A stretch of DNA of 64,000 nt, taken from positions 1-64,000 of the forward strand of contig MVRL01000173.1 of NCBI GenBank assembly GCA_002067705.1. The letters are read 5' to 3'. The number at the start of each line of letters is the position of its first letter. The first letter of the stretch is position 1. Origin of the DNA: Methanosaeta sp. PtaU1.Bin112. GTDB taxonomy: Archaea; Halobacteriota; Methanosarcinia; Methanotrichales; Methanotrichaceae. Positions 25,565 through 33,655 of the stretch are shown piece by piece. Below the pieces are notes generated by a model, which was not told where the DNA came from, searched no databases, and was given only the letters and a program-made list of their open reading frames with translations. Made by a program: the position numbers and the translations under genes.

Positions 25565-26545
25565 ATGTTAAGCAGCAGAAGGGCCTATTTCCTGAGCAAG
25601 CTGGTTCGATACTCATTTACATTCCTTTTGATCTTATCCCTGAATTTTGCCCTGCCCAGGATGATGCCCGGAGACCCAATAGTCAACCTGCTGGGCGAGG
25701 AGGCTCTCCATAACGATCCCAGGATGATTGAGCGTCTTCGCGCCGAACACGGCCTGGACAGGCCCCTGCATATCCAATACATCGGCTATCTGCGCTCCCT
25801 GGCCAGGATGGACCTCGGCTACTCCATTCATAAAAACCTGAGCGTGGCTGAGCTGATGGAAAACAGTCTCCTCTGGACACTGCTGCTGGTCTTTCCTTCG
25901 GTCGTCATCGGCTCAATTCTAGCTTTGCTCTTCGGTTCCCTGGCGGGATTCAAGAACAATAGCCGGACGGATTTCCTTCTCACTGCTCTGGCTCTGCTAT
26001 TCTACACGTGTCCCCCTTTTCTCCTGGCAATGCTCATTTTGAGCATCTTCGCATTTCACCTGGGGCTCTTTCCACTGGGGAACCTGACGTCAGGGGGAAG
26101 ACTGGGCCTTGATTATGTTCTGGACGTGGCATGGCACCTTTTCTTGCCTGTTGCCGCTTTATCGTTGCTGGGAGCGAGCTACAAATTCCTGGTAGTAAGA
26201 AATTCTGTGACGCAAATCTTTGATGAGCAGTTTATAGTTGCAGCCAGAGCAAAGGGCCTGACCGAGCGATGCATCCTCCTGCGCCACGTTATCCGGAACG
26301 TTCTGCCGCCGTTCATCAGCATGGTGGCATTGAGTTTCGGCTTCATGGTCTCCGGCGCACTTGTTGTGGAGATCGTCTTCTCTCTAAACGGCATGGGTAC
26401 TCTCATCTACGATGCCGTTGTAGCCAGGGATTATCCGATCATGCAGGGCTCTTTCCTGGTGCTGACGATATTCGTGCTGGCCGCCAACTTCGCGGCGGAT
26501 ATGCTTTACGGGGTAGCCGACCCCAGAATTGGAGGACCGCACTGA
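25565..26545 (+). CDS. Oligopeptide/nickel-type ABC permease (OppB/DppB-like), right arm
   Basis: The start ATG 25565 is preferred to TTG 25559, with GGGGA upstream. The 326-residue protein contains RMMPGDPIVNLLGEEAL, EHGLDRPLHIQYIGYL and the EAA loop AARAKGLTERCILLRHVIRN, then VSGALVVEIVFSLNGMGTLI. It is a close paralogue of 15571-16554. No ATPase genes accompany the right arm, so it presumably shares the ATPases at 11822-13452 on the other side of the divergent promoter. Confidence 0.9.
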   Translation: MLSSRRAYFLSKLVRYSFTFLLILSLNFALPRMMPGDPIVNLLGEEALHNDPRMIERLRAEHGLDRPLHIQYIGYLRSLARMDLGYSIHKNLSVAELMENSLLWTLLLVFPSVVIGSILALLFGSLAGFKNNSRTDFLLTALALLFYTCPPFLLAMLILSIFAFHLGLFPLGNLTSGGRLGLDYVLDVAWHLFLPVAALSLLGASYKFLVVRNSVTQIFDEQFIVAARAKGLTERCILLRHVIRNVLPPFISMVALSFGFMVSGALVVEIVFSLNGMGTLIYDAVVARDYPIMQGSFLVLTIFVLAANFAADMLYGVADPRIGGPH

Positions 26546-26546
26546 A

Positions 26547-27374
26547 ATGGAGATGGCAAGAGATTTTCTCGCCCACTCGCGTCTTCAATTGATTGGGCTA
26601 TTCATTCTCATCCTCTTCCTTGCTGTGGCCATCTTTGCGCCATTGATCGCACCACATGATCCCGAGGAGTCGAAAACGCCTTACCAGCCCCCCAACCAGG
26701 AGCACCGCCTGGGAACAAATGATATCGGCCAGGATATTCTCTCCGAGCTGATCTATGCCTCTCGCGTTTCCCTGACCATCGGATTTCTGGCCGGACTGAT
26801 ATCGGTACTCATAGGAGCGACCCTGGGGATGCTGGCCGGATATTACCGGGGAATAGTAGAGGAGATGGTCATGGCCACAGGAGATGTGGTTTTGCTCATT
26901 CCCGGACTGCCCCTGATGATCATCCTGGCGGCTTATCTTTCTCCCAGCATGTGGAACATCGTTCTTGTGGTCGGTCTGCTCTGGTGGTGCTCCACAGCGC
27001 GGGTGGTTCACTCTCGCGTGCTGCAACTGCGGGAGATGCCCTTCGTGGAAGCGGCCCGGGCGCTGGGCGGCGGGGATCTCTACATAATATTCCATCATAT
27101 CCTGATCAATAGCAAGGAGGTCATCTACGCCAAGTTCGCCCTGGCGGTGGCTTCTGCCATGCTCACCGAGGCATCCTTGAGCTTTCTGGGACTGGGAGAT
27201 CCTTTGAACATAAGCTGGGGGGAGATGATTCACTTTGCCTTTTCCCGGGGCGGATTTGCCAATGACATGTGGTGGTGGTATCTTCCTCCGGGGCTGATGA
27301 TCTGCGCCTGCGTTCTGGGATTTGTGCTGATCGCAATGGATCCGGAGAGATCCCAAAAGGCGCAGGAGCTGTAG
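26547..27374 (+). CDS. Oligopeptide/nickel-type ABC permease (OppC/DppC-like), right arm
   Basis: ATG 26547 has GGAGGA 10 nt upstream and follows the previous stop by one base; an in-frame TTG at 26529 is less likely. The 275-residue protein has APHDPEES, the NDIGQDILSELIYASRVS segment, the EAA loop VEAARALGGGDLYIIFHHIL and the C-terminal GGFANDMWWWYLPPGLMI, all shared with the left-arm paralogue at 14741-15574. It is the last gene of the right arm; the flanking repeat begins about 110 bp downstream. Confidence 0.9.
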   Translation: MEMARDFLAHSRLQLIGLFILILFLAVAIFAPLIAPHDPEESKTPYQPPNQEHRLGTNDIGQDILSELIYASRVSLTIGFLAGLISVLIGATLGMLAGYYRGIVEEMVMATGDVVLLIPGLPLMIILAAYLSPSMWNIVLVVGLLWWCSTARVVHSRVLQLREMPFVEAARALGGGDLYIIFHHILINSKEVIYAKFALAVASAMLTEASLSFLGLGDPLNISWGEMIHFAFSRGGFANDMWWWYLPPGLMICACVLGFVLIAMDPERSQKAQEL

Positions 27375-27420
27375 ATGAACAATTAAAGGAATAAATGGCT
27401 TGGAGCCGATGGCAGGGTTC

Positions 27421-27528
27421 AAGCCCTAAAGAGATTTTTTGTCTCAGAAGACCGAGCCTGTTGGATCCTCACCAGATACGATCTCAAAGCCTGCTAGACA
27501 GTCTGTGCTTCTATCAGCTCTATCATAA
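27421..27528 (-). pseudogene. 5' relic of a DUF169-type gene
   Basis: Minus-strand ATG at 27528 begins MIELIEAQTV then stops. The surrounding DNA aligns with the first codons of the intact DUF169 gene: the words GACA(A/G)TCTGTGC and CTCTATCAT are shared, with about 10 extra bases here. Only the very 5' end is detectable; further downstream the similarity fades. Confidence 0.5.
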
Positions 27529-27737
27529 TCGCCTCAGAAAGCCACCATCATTAGCTACAATCATCAGTGAATCTTGGTATTTATCCTTCTCTTGAAAGAG
27601 ATAACTACAGATAATGCAAATACTCCGGTGAGAAGCAGGGCCACCAGAGGAGCGACGGGAAGGGTGAACTCAAAACCTGCCCAGACGCCAAAGGCGCTCA
27701 CCAGGAGAGCTGCGAGCGGCGCCGCCACGAACATGCT
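27485..27737. repeat. Right copy of island-flanking direct repeat
   Basis: Matches 11505-11735 in the same orientation. Here the permease reading frame is intact and the DUF169 part is broken, the reverse of the left copy. Both copies together define an interval of about 15.8 kb. Confidence 0.85.
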
Positions 27738-28394
27738 CTTTACATTGAAGCAGAACTGTCCGGCAATGGACGCGGGCGTCACCAGCAATACAAATATCAA
27801 GAGGCCGCCCACGATGTTGAGGCTGAGTGCTACGGACAGAGCGATGATGAATAGCAGGACGTAGTAAACCAGCTTGACCCGAATCCCTGCGGCCTCGGCG
27901 ATCTTCATATTGAACATGAGGGCGGTTATCTCCTTGTAAAATACCATTATGAAGATAATAGTAAGGATGCAGACCGCTGCCAGGGCATAAATCTCCTCCC
28001 TGTAGAGCGATATGACATCTCCAAATAGCAGACTGCTCGCCGAGAGGCCGTGGCCCATGTACTCCATGTAGGAGATCAAGAAGATGGCAATTGCCATGGA
28101 CATTGCAAAGAGAACCGCGAGCGTTGCATCTGCAGCCATCTTGGCCTTGTCGCTCACCGGGCCGATCAGAGCCGCAACCGCCATGCTGAAGGCAATGGCA
28201 GCCATTTGGGGATTTCCCCCCAGGAACATTCCCACCGCTGCCCCGGCAAAAGCGGCATGCGACATGGTAAATCCAATGGAGGAGAGGTTCATGCGAGAGA
28301 TGATGACGCCGAGAATGCTGCAGGCGATGGAGGCGAAGATCATGGCCTCCAGGGCATGGCAGACCACATTATTCTGGATGATAGGCTCTAGCAT
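27564..28394 (-). CDS. znuB: Zinc/manganese-type ABC transporter permease
   Basis: A 276-residue membrane protein of the ABC-3 family: about eight hydrophobic segments, MSHAAFAGAAVGMFLGG near residue 44, the metal-permease stretch KEITALMFNMKIAEAAGI near 155 (ATPase-contact loop) and NIVGGLLIFVLLVTPASIA near 197. It imports Zn or Mn with the ATPase whose gene overlaps it by 7 bp upstream. No binding protein is encoded in this operon; the ZnuA-like protein at 45074 is a candidate partner. Its last codons are copied in the left repeat at 11.6 kb. Symbol assigned by family only. Confidence 0.88.
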   Translation of the reverse strand: MLEPIIQNNVVCHALEAMIFASIACSILGVIISRMNLSSIGFTMSHAAFAGAAVGMFLGGNPQMAAIAFSMAVAALIGPVSDKAKMAADATLAVLFAMSMAIAIFLISYMEYMGHGLSASSLLFGDVISLYREEIYALAAVCILTIIFIMVFYKEITALMFNMKIAEAAGIRVKLVYYVLLFIIALSVALSLNIVGGLLIFVLLVTPASIAGQFCFNVKSMFVAAPLAALLVSAFGVWAGFEFTLPVAPLVALLLTGVFALSVVISFKRRINTKIH

Positions 28395-29125
28395 TTATCC
28401 AACGCTCCGCATTCTTTTCGGATGATGCATTCTACCTCTCCTGCCGTGCAATTTAGATCATGGGCAATCTTGCCCCGGTTCATGACCACCAGGTGAATGG
28501 GAATGTCAGGAAGCCCGTCGAAGGCATGGGCTACCATGAGGATGGGCACTCCGGTTCTGACAAGCTCTTTGAATACTCCCTGCAGATACTCCCTGGCACT
28601 GAAATCAAGGTTGCTGAATGGCTCGTCGAGCATCATAACCTCCGGCTCCTTTGCGATATTATGGGCGATCATCGCTTTTTGCTGCTGGCCGCCGCTGCAT
28701 GTGCCTATGGTCTTGCGGGCCAGGTCCTCGATGCCCACCAGATGGATTGCCTTTTTCACGGCATGGTAATCATCTTTCGTGGGACGTTTCATCAGCCCCA
28801 AACGGCCATAGCGGCCCATCATCACCACCTGCTCGACAGTAAAGGGCGTGAAGGGGTCGAAATAGAAATTCTGGATGACATAGCCCACCCTCTTTCGCAC
28901 CTCATCCGCCTGGAAAGAGACATCCAGGCCGCAGACCGTCGCCCTGCCGTGGGTGATCTTGATCAGGCCGTTTATCGACTCGAGCAGAGTGGTCTTTCCG
29001 GCGCTGTTGGGGCCGCCGATGACCACATATTCCCCTCGGTCGACATGCAAGGAGAGGTCCCTGATGACCGCCTTCTCGCCACCCTCGTAGGCAGTATAGA
29101 TGCCCTCCAGGTTAATGACGCTCAA
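28388..29125 (-). CDS. znuC: Zinc/manganese-type ABC transporter ATPase
   Basis: The 245-residue protein has Walker A GGPNSAGKTTLL near residue 38 (Ser replacing the usual Gly), the ABC signature CSGGQQQKAMIAHNIA near 145, Walker B VMMLDEPFSNLD near 165 and an H-loop histidine in VAHAFDG. It couples ATP hydrolysis to metal import through the permease encoded immediately downstream. The FmdE-family gene ends 10 bp upstream, so the three genes form one operon. The assignment to zinc rather than manganese is not certain. Confidence 0.88.
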   Translation of the reverse strand: MSVINLEGIYTAYEGGEKAVIRDLSLHVDRGEYVVIGGPNSAGKTTLLESINGLIKITHGRATVCGLDVSFQADEVRKRVGYVIQNFYFDPFTPFTVEQVVMMGRYGRLGLMKRPTKDDYHAVKKAIHLVGIEDLARKTIGTCSGGQQQKAMIAHNIAKEPEVMMLDEPFSNLDFSAREYLQGVFKELVRTGVPILMVAHAFDGLPDIPIHLVVMNRGKIAHDLNCTAGEVECIIRKECGALDKC

Positions 29126-29135
29126 GACAACCCGC

Positions 29136-29600
29136 CTACTCCTGGCTCATGCCGGCTGCGGATAGGCTGGCATCGAATAGCACGGCATCGGGCATGTGGT
29201 ACATATCCTCGGCCAGCTTCTCGATAAGCAGGCTGTAGTCGTCTCCTCCGGAGGGCGGAAAGCTGATTGGCCTGGGGGTGAGGAGCATCATCCTCTCCCC
29301 GCAGGAAAACTGGCATCGCATATCATCAGAGGGAACAATATCGATGTTTCTCTTGCCAAGGGTGCAGCCGCTTCCGATCTGTATGCCGTCCGCCAGGCAC
29401 GATTGGGGGGGCACGCCCTTGCAGAAGACGACTGCATTCATCTGGAATGGATCGCTGCAGAAATGCTCCCTCACGTACCTGCCCATCCTGTAGCCCAGAA
29501 CGATGAACGGGCCGAGGTGCCCGTGAAAGGCCGCCAGATCCTCAATTGAGTAATCCCTGTCTATGCCTGTGTATTTGCATCCGGATGCTGCGTGGCTCAT
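29136..29600 (-). CDS. FmdE-family protein (formylmethanofuran dehydrogenase subunit E-like)
   Basis: ATG 29600 is preferred over 29639: GGAG lies 11 nt upstream of it, and none lies before the other. The 154-residue product has the FmdE signature AAFHGHLGPFIVLGYRMG near residue 22 and cysteines at CKGVPPQSC, GSGCTLG and CQFSCGE that could bind metal. Stand-alone FmdE proteins are not part of formylmethanofuran dehydrogenase itself and have no firm function; many are linked to molybdenum, tungsten or zinc genes. Here it leads a metal ABC operon, so a metal-chaperone role is plausible. Confidence 0.8.
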   Translation of the reverse strand: MSHAASGCKYTGIDRDYSIEDLAAFHGHLGPFIVLGYRMGRYVREHFCSDPFQMNAVVFCKGVPPQSCLADGIQIGSGCTLGKRNIDIVPSDDMRCQFSCGERMMLLTPRPISFPPSGGDDYSLLIEKLAEDMYHMPDAVLFDASLSAAGMSQE

Positions 29601-29860
29601 GATCTGATTGTCTCCTTTAGCTGGAAGATTGTTTTGCATATAATATGATACCTATTAAATCATTGCGCGTGATAGTTAATACTCTTTATGGAAATTATTA
29701 AATATCTATGCAGAACAGGCAGTTAACAATCAGAAATTTGGCATGCAATATCTATTTGATAATATTTTTCGCATTTAGTATGAAGATATCCCAACGCTAT
29801 AAGCCAGATCTCATTTGCAGGAGGATTGTGAAGCCACCATGCGGGCATATTTCCCTGCAA

Positions 29861-30025
29861 CGCTATTAGTTCCTCATGACGACCATGCTCTGCAACCATT
29901 CCATCATCCAGGAGAAGGATAGGCGCGCCTTCGAGCAGAGCGCGGGCAACGGCGATCCTCTGCCGCTCGCCGCCGCCGAAGCGGATGCAGCGCTCGCCTA
30001 CGACTGTACGGTAGCCCTGGGGAAG
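29861..30025 (-). pseudogene. Relic of an ABC exporter ATPase domain with internal deletion
   Basis: Read on the minus strand the frame gives LPQGYRTVVGERCIRFGGGE, then RQRIAVARALLEGAPILLLD, joined directly to DGMVAEHGRHEELIA. These are the D-loop-preceding and C-terminal parts of an MsbA-type nucleotide-binding domain. The signature is GGGER instead of SGGER, and the ATSALD segment with the H-loop is missing, so about 40 residues were deleted. Everything upstream of the LPQGY strand is absent. Confidence 0.8.
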
Positions 30026-30053
30026 CGCCGAAATGAAAATAGCGCTGTGACTC

Positions 30054-30060
30054 TAGTAAT
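30054..30060 (+). promoter_or_regulatory. TAGTAAT motif
   Basis: TAGTAAT 124 bp before the binding-protein start at 30184, of the same type as the motifs at 21843, 21931 and 45054. Confidence 0.25.
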
Positions 30061-30183
30061 AATTTTTTTAACATAATTAGGATTAAATCGTAAAATTTAT
30101 TAAATAATAACACTACCTTTTGGACCACCTGATCTTGACCACCCTTACGGCGGACCGGCCAAGCTAAAGGAGGAGACTTCAAA

Positions 30184-31536
30184 ATGAGATACTTAATGGC
30201 GATAATGCTCGCATTCTGCTGTTTGATGCTGCAGGCCTCGGCTGGTGGCTACGTCCTGCACATATTTGGCAATGCCAACATGGACGGCACCATCGATGAG
30301 AAGGATATAGACTATCTTAAGGAGATAATAAAAGGAACAACCAACACCACAATGCTCTCTGATGCCAATTTCGATGGCAAAATCGATGAAAAGGACATAG
30401 ATCAGGTGGAAAGGATCATAGATGACTCTCAGGAGAATCTGACCATCCTGGACGGCAACGGCAAACCAGTTACCATCAGGCAGCCGGTGGAAAGGGCCAT
30501 AGTGGAGCATCTGGATAATTCCGAGATGATGATGATCCTCAAGCGGATCGACAATGTGGTGGGGGTGGATCTGGCCATGTCCAAATCAGAAAAAGAGTTT
30601 CCGGAGCTGGTCAAGAAGACAAGCGTTCCCGGCTTTTCACCAGTCAAGGACCCTGATTATGAACTGGCTTTGAGCCTGAGGCCCGATCTCCTGCTTACCT
30701 TCTCCAACAACACCGCAGAGAAGGAAGAGAAAATGCCAAATGTGCCGGTGGTCTTTGCCGGTCTTTACTATCCAGATCTGATCAATCCAGAGACTTCATC
30801 GTTCACCGATGCAGTGCATAAGCTGGGATACATCCTGAAGTCCAGAGCGGATGCAGAGGAGTACATCAACTGGCATATAGGCAAGATTAATGAGATCAAG
30901 TCTTATACCGAGAACATGTCTGAGGCCGAAAATCCCAGGGTGCTAATCGCCTCTCTGCCCAAGGAAGGAGATAAATCGCTCTTCACCTATGCCAAGATCG
31001 ACACTCTGAGCCAGATGGTTACATTAGCCGGAGGCAAGAGCATCGCCGAGGACCTTCCTGCTTACTTGAAATCAACCTACAGAATTGAGGTGGATCCGGA
31101 ATGGGCTATCGAGAATGATCCGGATTATATGATATTCATCACTATAGTTCTCACACCACCCATAGGATATGACTCGGATAATATCACAGGTATTTCCCAG
31201 GCCCTTGATGCCTTTAAGAGCAGACCGGAGTATGCAAATCTCACCGCGGTTCGAAACAATCACGTCTACATCATCAACGGAAATCTGAGAAACGATGCCA
31301 GCAAGGGCCTCATCGGCGCTGCCTACCTGACCAAGATCTTCCATCCGGAAGAGGTGAAGATGAACCCCGAGGATCTGCACCAGGAGTACCTGCATAGGTT
31401 CCTTGGTCTCGACTACGATTTGGATCAGCACGGCGTATTTATCTATCCGCCGATCATTAATGGACAGGGCAAGCTGGAAGGGATACCTGACAGGTACTAC
31501 GAGATGGCGGCAAAGAACAGCACTGCTGGTGCTTGA
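30184..31536 (+). CDS. Siderophore/cobalamin-type binding protein with dockerin-like EF-hands (first copy)
   Basis: A 450-residue precursor: signal peptide (residues 1-20, LQASA), two dockerin-like calcium loops (NANMDGTIDEKD at 30-41 and DANFDGKIDEKD at 60-71), then a type-3 periplasmic-binding domain from about residue 92 (TIRQPVERAIVEH, LSLRPDLLLTFS). Such domains bind Fe-siderophores, heme, cobalamin or related cofactors. The calcium loops could attach the protein to a surface partner. GGAGGAG lies 8 nt before the start, within a possible RNA fold. No permease or ATPase of this class is in the window. A tandem paralogue follows. Confidence 0.85.
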   Translation: MRYLMAIMLAFCCLMLQASAGGYVLHIFGNANMDGTIDEKDIDYLKEIIKGTTNTTMLSDANFDGKIDEKDIDQVERIIDDSQENLTILDGNGKPVTIRQPVERAIVEHLDNSEMMMILKRIDNVVGVDLAMSKSEKEFPELVKKTSVPGFSPVKDPDYELALSLRPDLLLTFSNNTAEKEEKMPNVPVVFAGLYYPDLINPETSSFTDAVHKLGYILKSRADAEEYINWHIGKINEIKSYTENMSEAENPRVLIASLPKEGDKSLFTYAKIDTLSQMVTLAGGKSIAEDLPAYLKSTYRIEVDPEWAIENDPDYMIFITIVLTPPIGYDSDNITGISQALDAFKSRPEYANLTAVRNNHVYIINGNLRNDASKGLIGAAYLTKIFHPEEVKMNPEDLHQEYLHRFLGLDYDLDQHGVFIYPPIINGQGKLEGIPDRYYEMAAKNSTAGA

Positions 31537-31675
31537 GCGGGGGAACCTGCTCGGCCTTATTGATCTTTTTTAAGTTATCAACATTATTAATAATATTTTA
31601 TTAATGTCAGTAAGAATTCGCATTAGTTAGTTATGATTAAATAGTAAATTGCTTCAGAGAAGGACGCTGCAGTCT

Positions 31676-31731
31676 TTGACCGCTTGCACTTCTGCAGCAG
31701 TTCAAGCGGGTCGGTCAACCTGCAGAAGGAG
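31676..31731 (+). promoter_or_regulatory. Possible RNA pseudoknot covering the ribosome binding site
   Basis: Stem 1 pairs CCGCTTG (31680-31686) with CAAGCGG (31703-31709), extended by TTGA/TCAA (31676-31679 / 31715-31718). Its loop contains CTTCTGCAG (31689-31697), which pairs perfectly with CTGCAGAAG (31720-31728) downstream. That arm overlaps the AAGGAG ribosome site (31726-31731) of the gene starting at 31740. Confidence 0.4.
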
Positions 31732-31739
31732 ACTCGAAT

Positions 31740-33011
31740 ATGAGATACAAGATAGCGATTCTGCTGGCGCTTTTCAGTTTGATGATTTCAGCATCGGCGG
31801 GCGATTATATCCTGCGCATCTTCGGCAATGCCAATCTTGATAGCGATATCGACGAGCAAGACCTGGCATATCTGCAAGGAATTATTGACGGCAAAGAGAA
31901 GCAAACCGATCTTGCAGATGCGGATAACAATGGAAGGATCGACAAATCGGATGTCGATCAGGTGGAGCGACTCATAAATGGCGCTCAGACGGAAATCACA
32001 ATTATCGATTCGGACAATAAGACCGTGACCGTTAAGCAGCCACTGGAGAGGCTGGTGATCTACACCCATCAGTGCGCAGAGATTCTGCAGCTTTTAGGGG
32101 TGTCTGACAAGGTGGTGGGCGTTCGGGATACATTTGCCCAGCAGCCCAATAGATTCCCCAAGATGAGCCAGGTACAGAACATAGGCAGTGGAGGCGAGCC
32201 TGATGTGGAGGCCGTATTAAAGACCAAGCCAGATGCCATCCTGGCCTATACCTTCTACCCCACGGAGGAGTCCCTGGATGCGAAGCTTCCACCTGAGGTG
32301 AAGGTTCTTCGCTTTGATTGCGAATGCAGCGGCATTGGGCCCAATGCCATGCGAGAGAAGGTCAAGCTGCTGGGAATCCTGTTGGGGGCAAGGGAGAAGG
32401 CGAATGAATATCTGAAGTGGCACGATCGCTGCCTATCCCAGGTGGAGGAAAGGATCAACGATATTGCTCCCGAAAATCGAGTAAAAGTATATCTGGAGAG
32501 CACTCCGGAAGGAGATAAGCCACTGGTCTCCCGCACCGCCATAGGCACAGGACATGCTGCTCATAAGCTGGTGGAGATGGCAGGGGGTGTGAATATCGCC
32601 GCAGGACATCTTCCTGGATATGAGGACACTCCTATTGAATACGGAGAGATCGAGACGGAATGGGTCCTCTCCCAGAATCCTGAAGTTATCGTGGGCCGGG
32701 CAATGGGCAAAGGGATCAGGCCATATGAGAACGAGAACAGCAGCCTTATGCAGGATTATGTCGAAGATATAAAGGCCCTTCCAGGATTTGATAATGTCTC
32801 GGCGGTTCTTAACAACAGGATTTACATAATCACCAACGACTACGCTGTTACGCCCAACTATCCTTCCGCTCTCATGCTCCTGGCAAAATGGTTCTACCCG
32901 GCCCAATTTGCGGATCAGGATCCGCAGGCCGCTCATCAGGAGTACGCAAATATGATGGGCTTGGATTATGATGTTGCGAAGAAAGGAGCCTTCTTCTTCC
33001 CGGAGCAGTAG
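31740..33011 (+). CDS. Siderophore/cobalamin-type binding protein with dockerin-like EF-hands (second copy)
   Basis: The 423-residue paralogue of the preceding gene. Signal peptide ends near SASAG; calcium loops are NANLDSDIDEQD (30-41) and DADNNGRIDKSD (about 61-72), the first having lost the glycine of the consensus. The binding domain starts about residue 92 (TVKQPLERLVIYT, AEILQLLGVSDKVVGVRD) and ends near 415. It shares the same layout but differs strongly in sequence from the first copy, so the two may recognise different ligands. It has its own promoter region and a structured leader. Confidence 0.85.
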   Translation: MRYKIAILLALFSLMISASAGDYILRIFGNANLDSDIDEQDLAYLQGIIDGKEKQTDLADADNNGRIDKSDVDQVERLINGAQTEITIIDSDNKTVTVKQPLERLVIYTHQCAEILQLLGVSDKVVGVRDTFAQQPNRFPKMSQVQNIGSGGEPDVEAVLKTKPDAILAYTFYPTEESLDAKLPPEVKVLRFDCECSGIGPNAMREKVKLLGILLGAREKANEYLKWHDRCLSQVEERINDIAPENRVKVYLESTPEGDKPLVSRTAIGTGHAAHKLVEMAGGVNIAAGHLPGYEDTPIEYGEIETEWVLSQNPEVIVGRAMGKGIRPYENENSSLMQDYVEDIKALPGFDNVSAVLNNRIYIITNDYAVTPNYPSALMLLAKWFYPAQFADQDPQAAHQEYANMMGLDYDVAKKGAFFFPEQ

Positions 33012-33186
33012 AAGAAAGATCTCTGCTAACCTGTGGTTGCGGATAAGAAGGGCAATAAGAGTAGCATAAGTGATGCATGAGGGCGGCATGAGCTGCTCTA
33101 AATGCCAATTTTTTCTGCAAACAGATATATTCCGAATATCGTTGTCCGAATAGCCTTTTGGAAATGAATGCACCAGGCTCGCCCAG

Positions 33187-33206
33187 CAAGTGATAATACT
33201 TATAGT
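33187..33206 (+). promoter_or_regulatory. Archaeal promoter of the MC1 gene
   Basis: AATACTTATAGTA, a good TATA-box-like element, lies about 90 bp before the start, followed by a second AT-rich block at 33213-33236. Confidence 0.45.
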
Positions 33207-33283
33207 AGAAAACTTAATATTATATCATATTACATTTAGCAGATCATATCCAGCAAAATCATATTCGTGAAGGTGAAATAATC

Positions 33284-33556
33284 ATGGCGGATAAGAGAAA
33301 TTTTGCTCTCAGGGATGCGGAGGGCAATGAGACCAGCGTTTTTGCAGGAACAGCCCCCAGGCAAGCCGCTTTAAAGGCTGCCACAAGAGGATTCACAGAT
33401 ATAAGGCTAAGGGAGAAGGGCACCAAAAAGGTCCATGTATTCCAGGGAGAGAGAAAACTGATACAGAGGCCGAAAAAGGCCCCAGCCTGGATGCCTAAAA
33501 AGATCTGGAAGCCCAGCGTAAAGAAGATCGGCATCCAAAAGCTGGAAGAGATATAA
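33284..33556 (+). CDS. mc1: Non-histone chromosomal protein MC1
   Basis: A 90-residue basic protein matching MC1 over its full length: KRNFALRDAEGNETSVFAG at the N-terminus, PRQAALKAATRGFTDIRLRE, and the C-terminal block KGTKKVHVFQGERK and AWMPKKIWKPSVKK. MC1 is the abundant DNA-bending chromatin protein of Methanosarcinales and some haloarchaea and compacts the chromosome. The loop after ATRG is shorter than in Methanosarcina MC1, which usually has several more residues there. The stop codon lies at the edge of a repeat shared with the far side of pyrF. Confidence 0.93.
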   Translation: MADKRNFALRDAEGNETSVFAGTAPRQAALKAATRGFTDIRLREKGTKKVHVFQGERKLIQRPKKAPAWMPKKIWKPSVKKIGIQKLEEI

Positions 33557-33655
33557 GAAGGAGGGAGGAGAAAGTCAACTGGATGATAGAGGGAAGTAGG
33601 GCCATCGACTTTCGCCAATACGCTATACGTCAATTACCGAGATAAAAGGATTTCG
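33553..33655. repeat. Direct repeat, copy 1 (MC1 side of pyrF)
   Basis: About 85% identical by eye to 35495-35597, same orientation, including AGAAGGAGGGAGGAGAAAGT and CCATCGACTTTCGCCAAT. It starts at the MC1 stop codon. Confidence 0.75.

Larger units (their letters stand above)
29601..30183. other. Gene-free stretch with one decayed gene
   Basis: AT-rich promoter DNA at 29640-29780 (GTATCATATTA on the minus strand at 29641-29651), then an ABC exporter relic at 29861-30025, then the AT-rich promoter and leader of the next gene. No intact gene is seen. Confidence 0.7.

Noticed and set aside
11822-27374. Naming the island a nickel (Nik) transporter
   Set aside because: Family-5 binding proteins and Opp-type permeases do not reveal their ligand by sequence; nickel is only one possibility.
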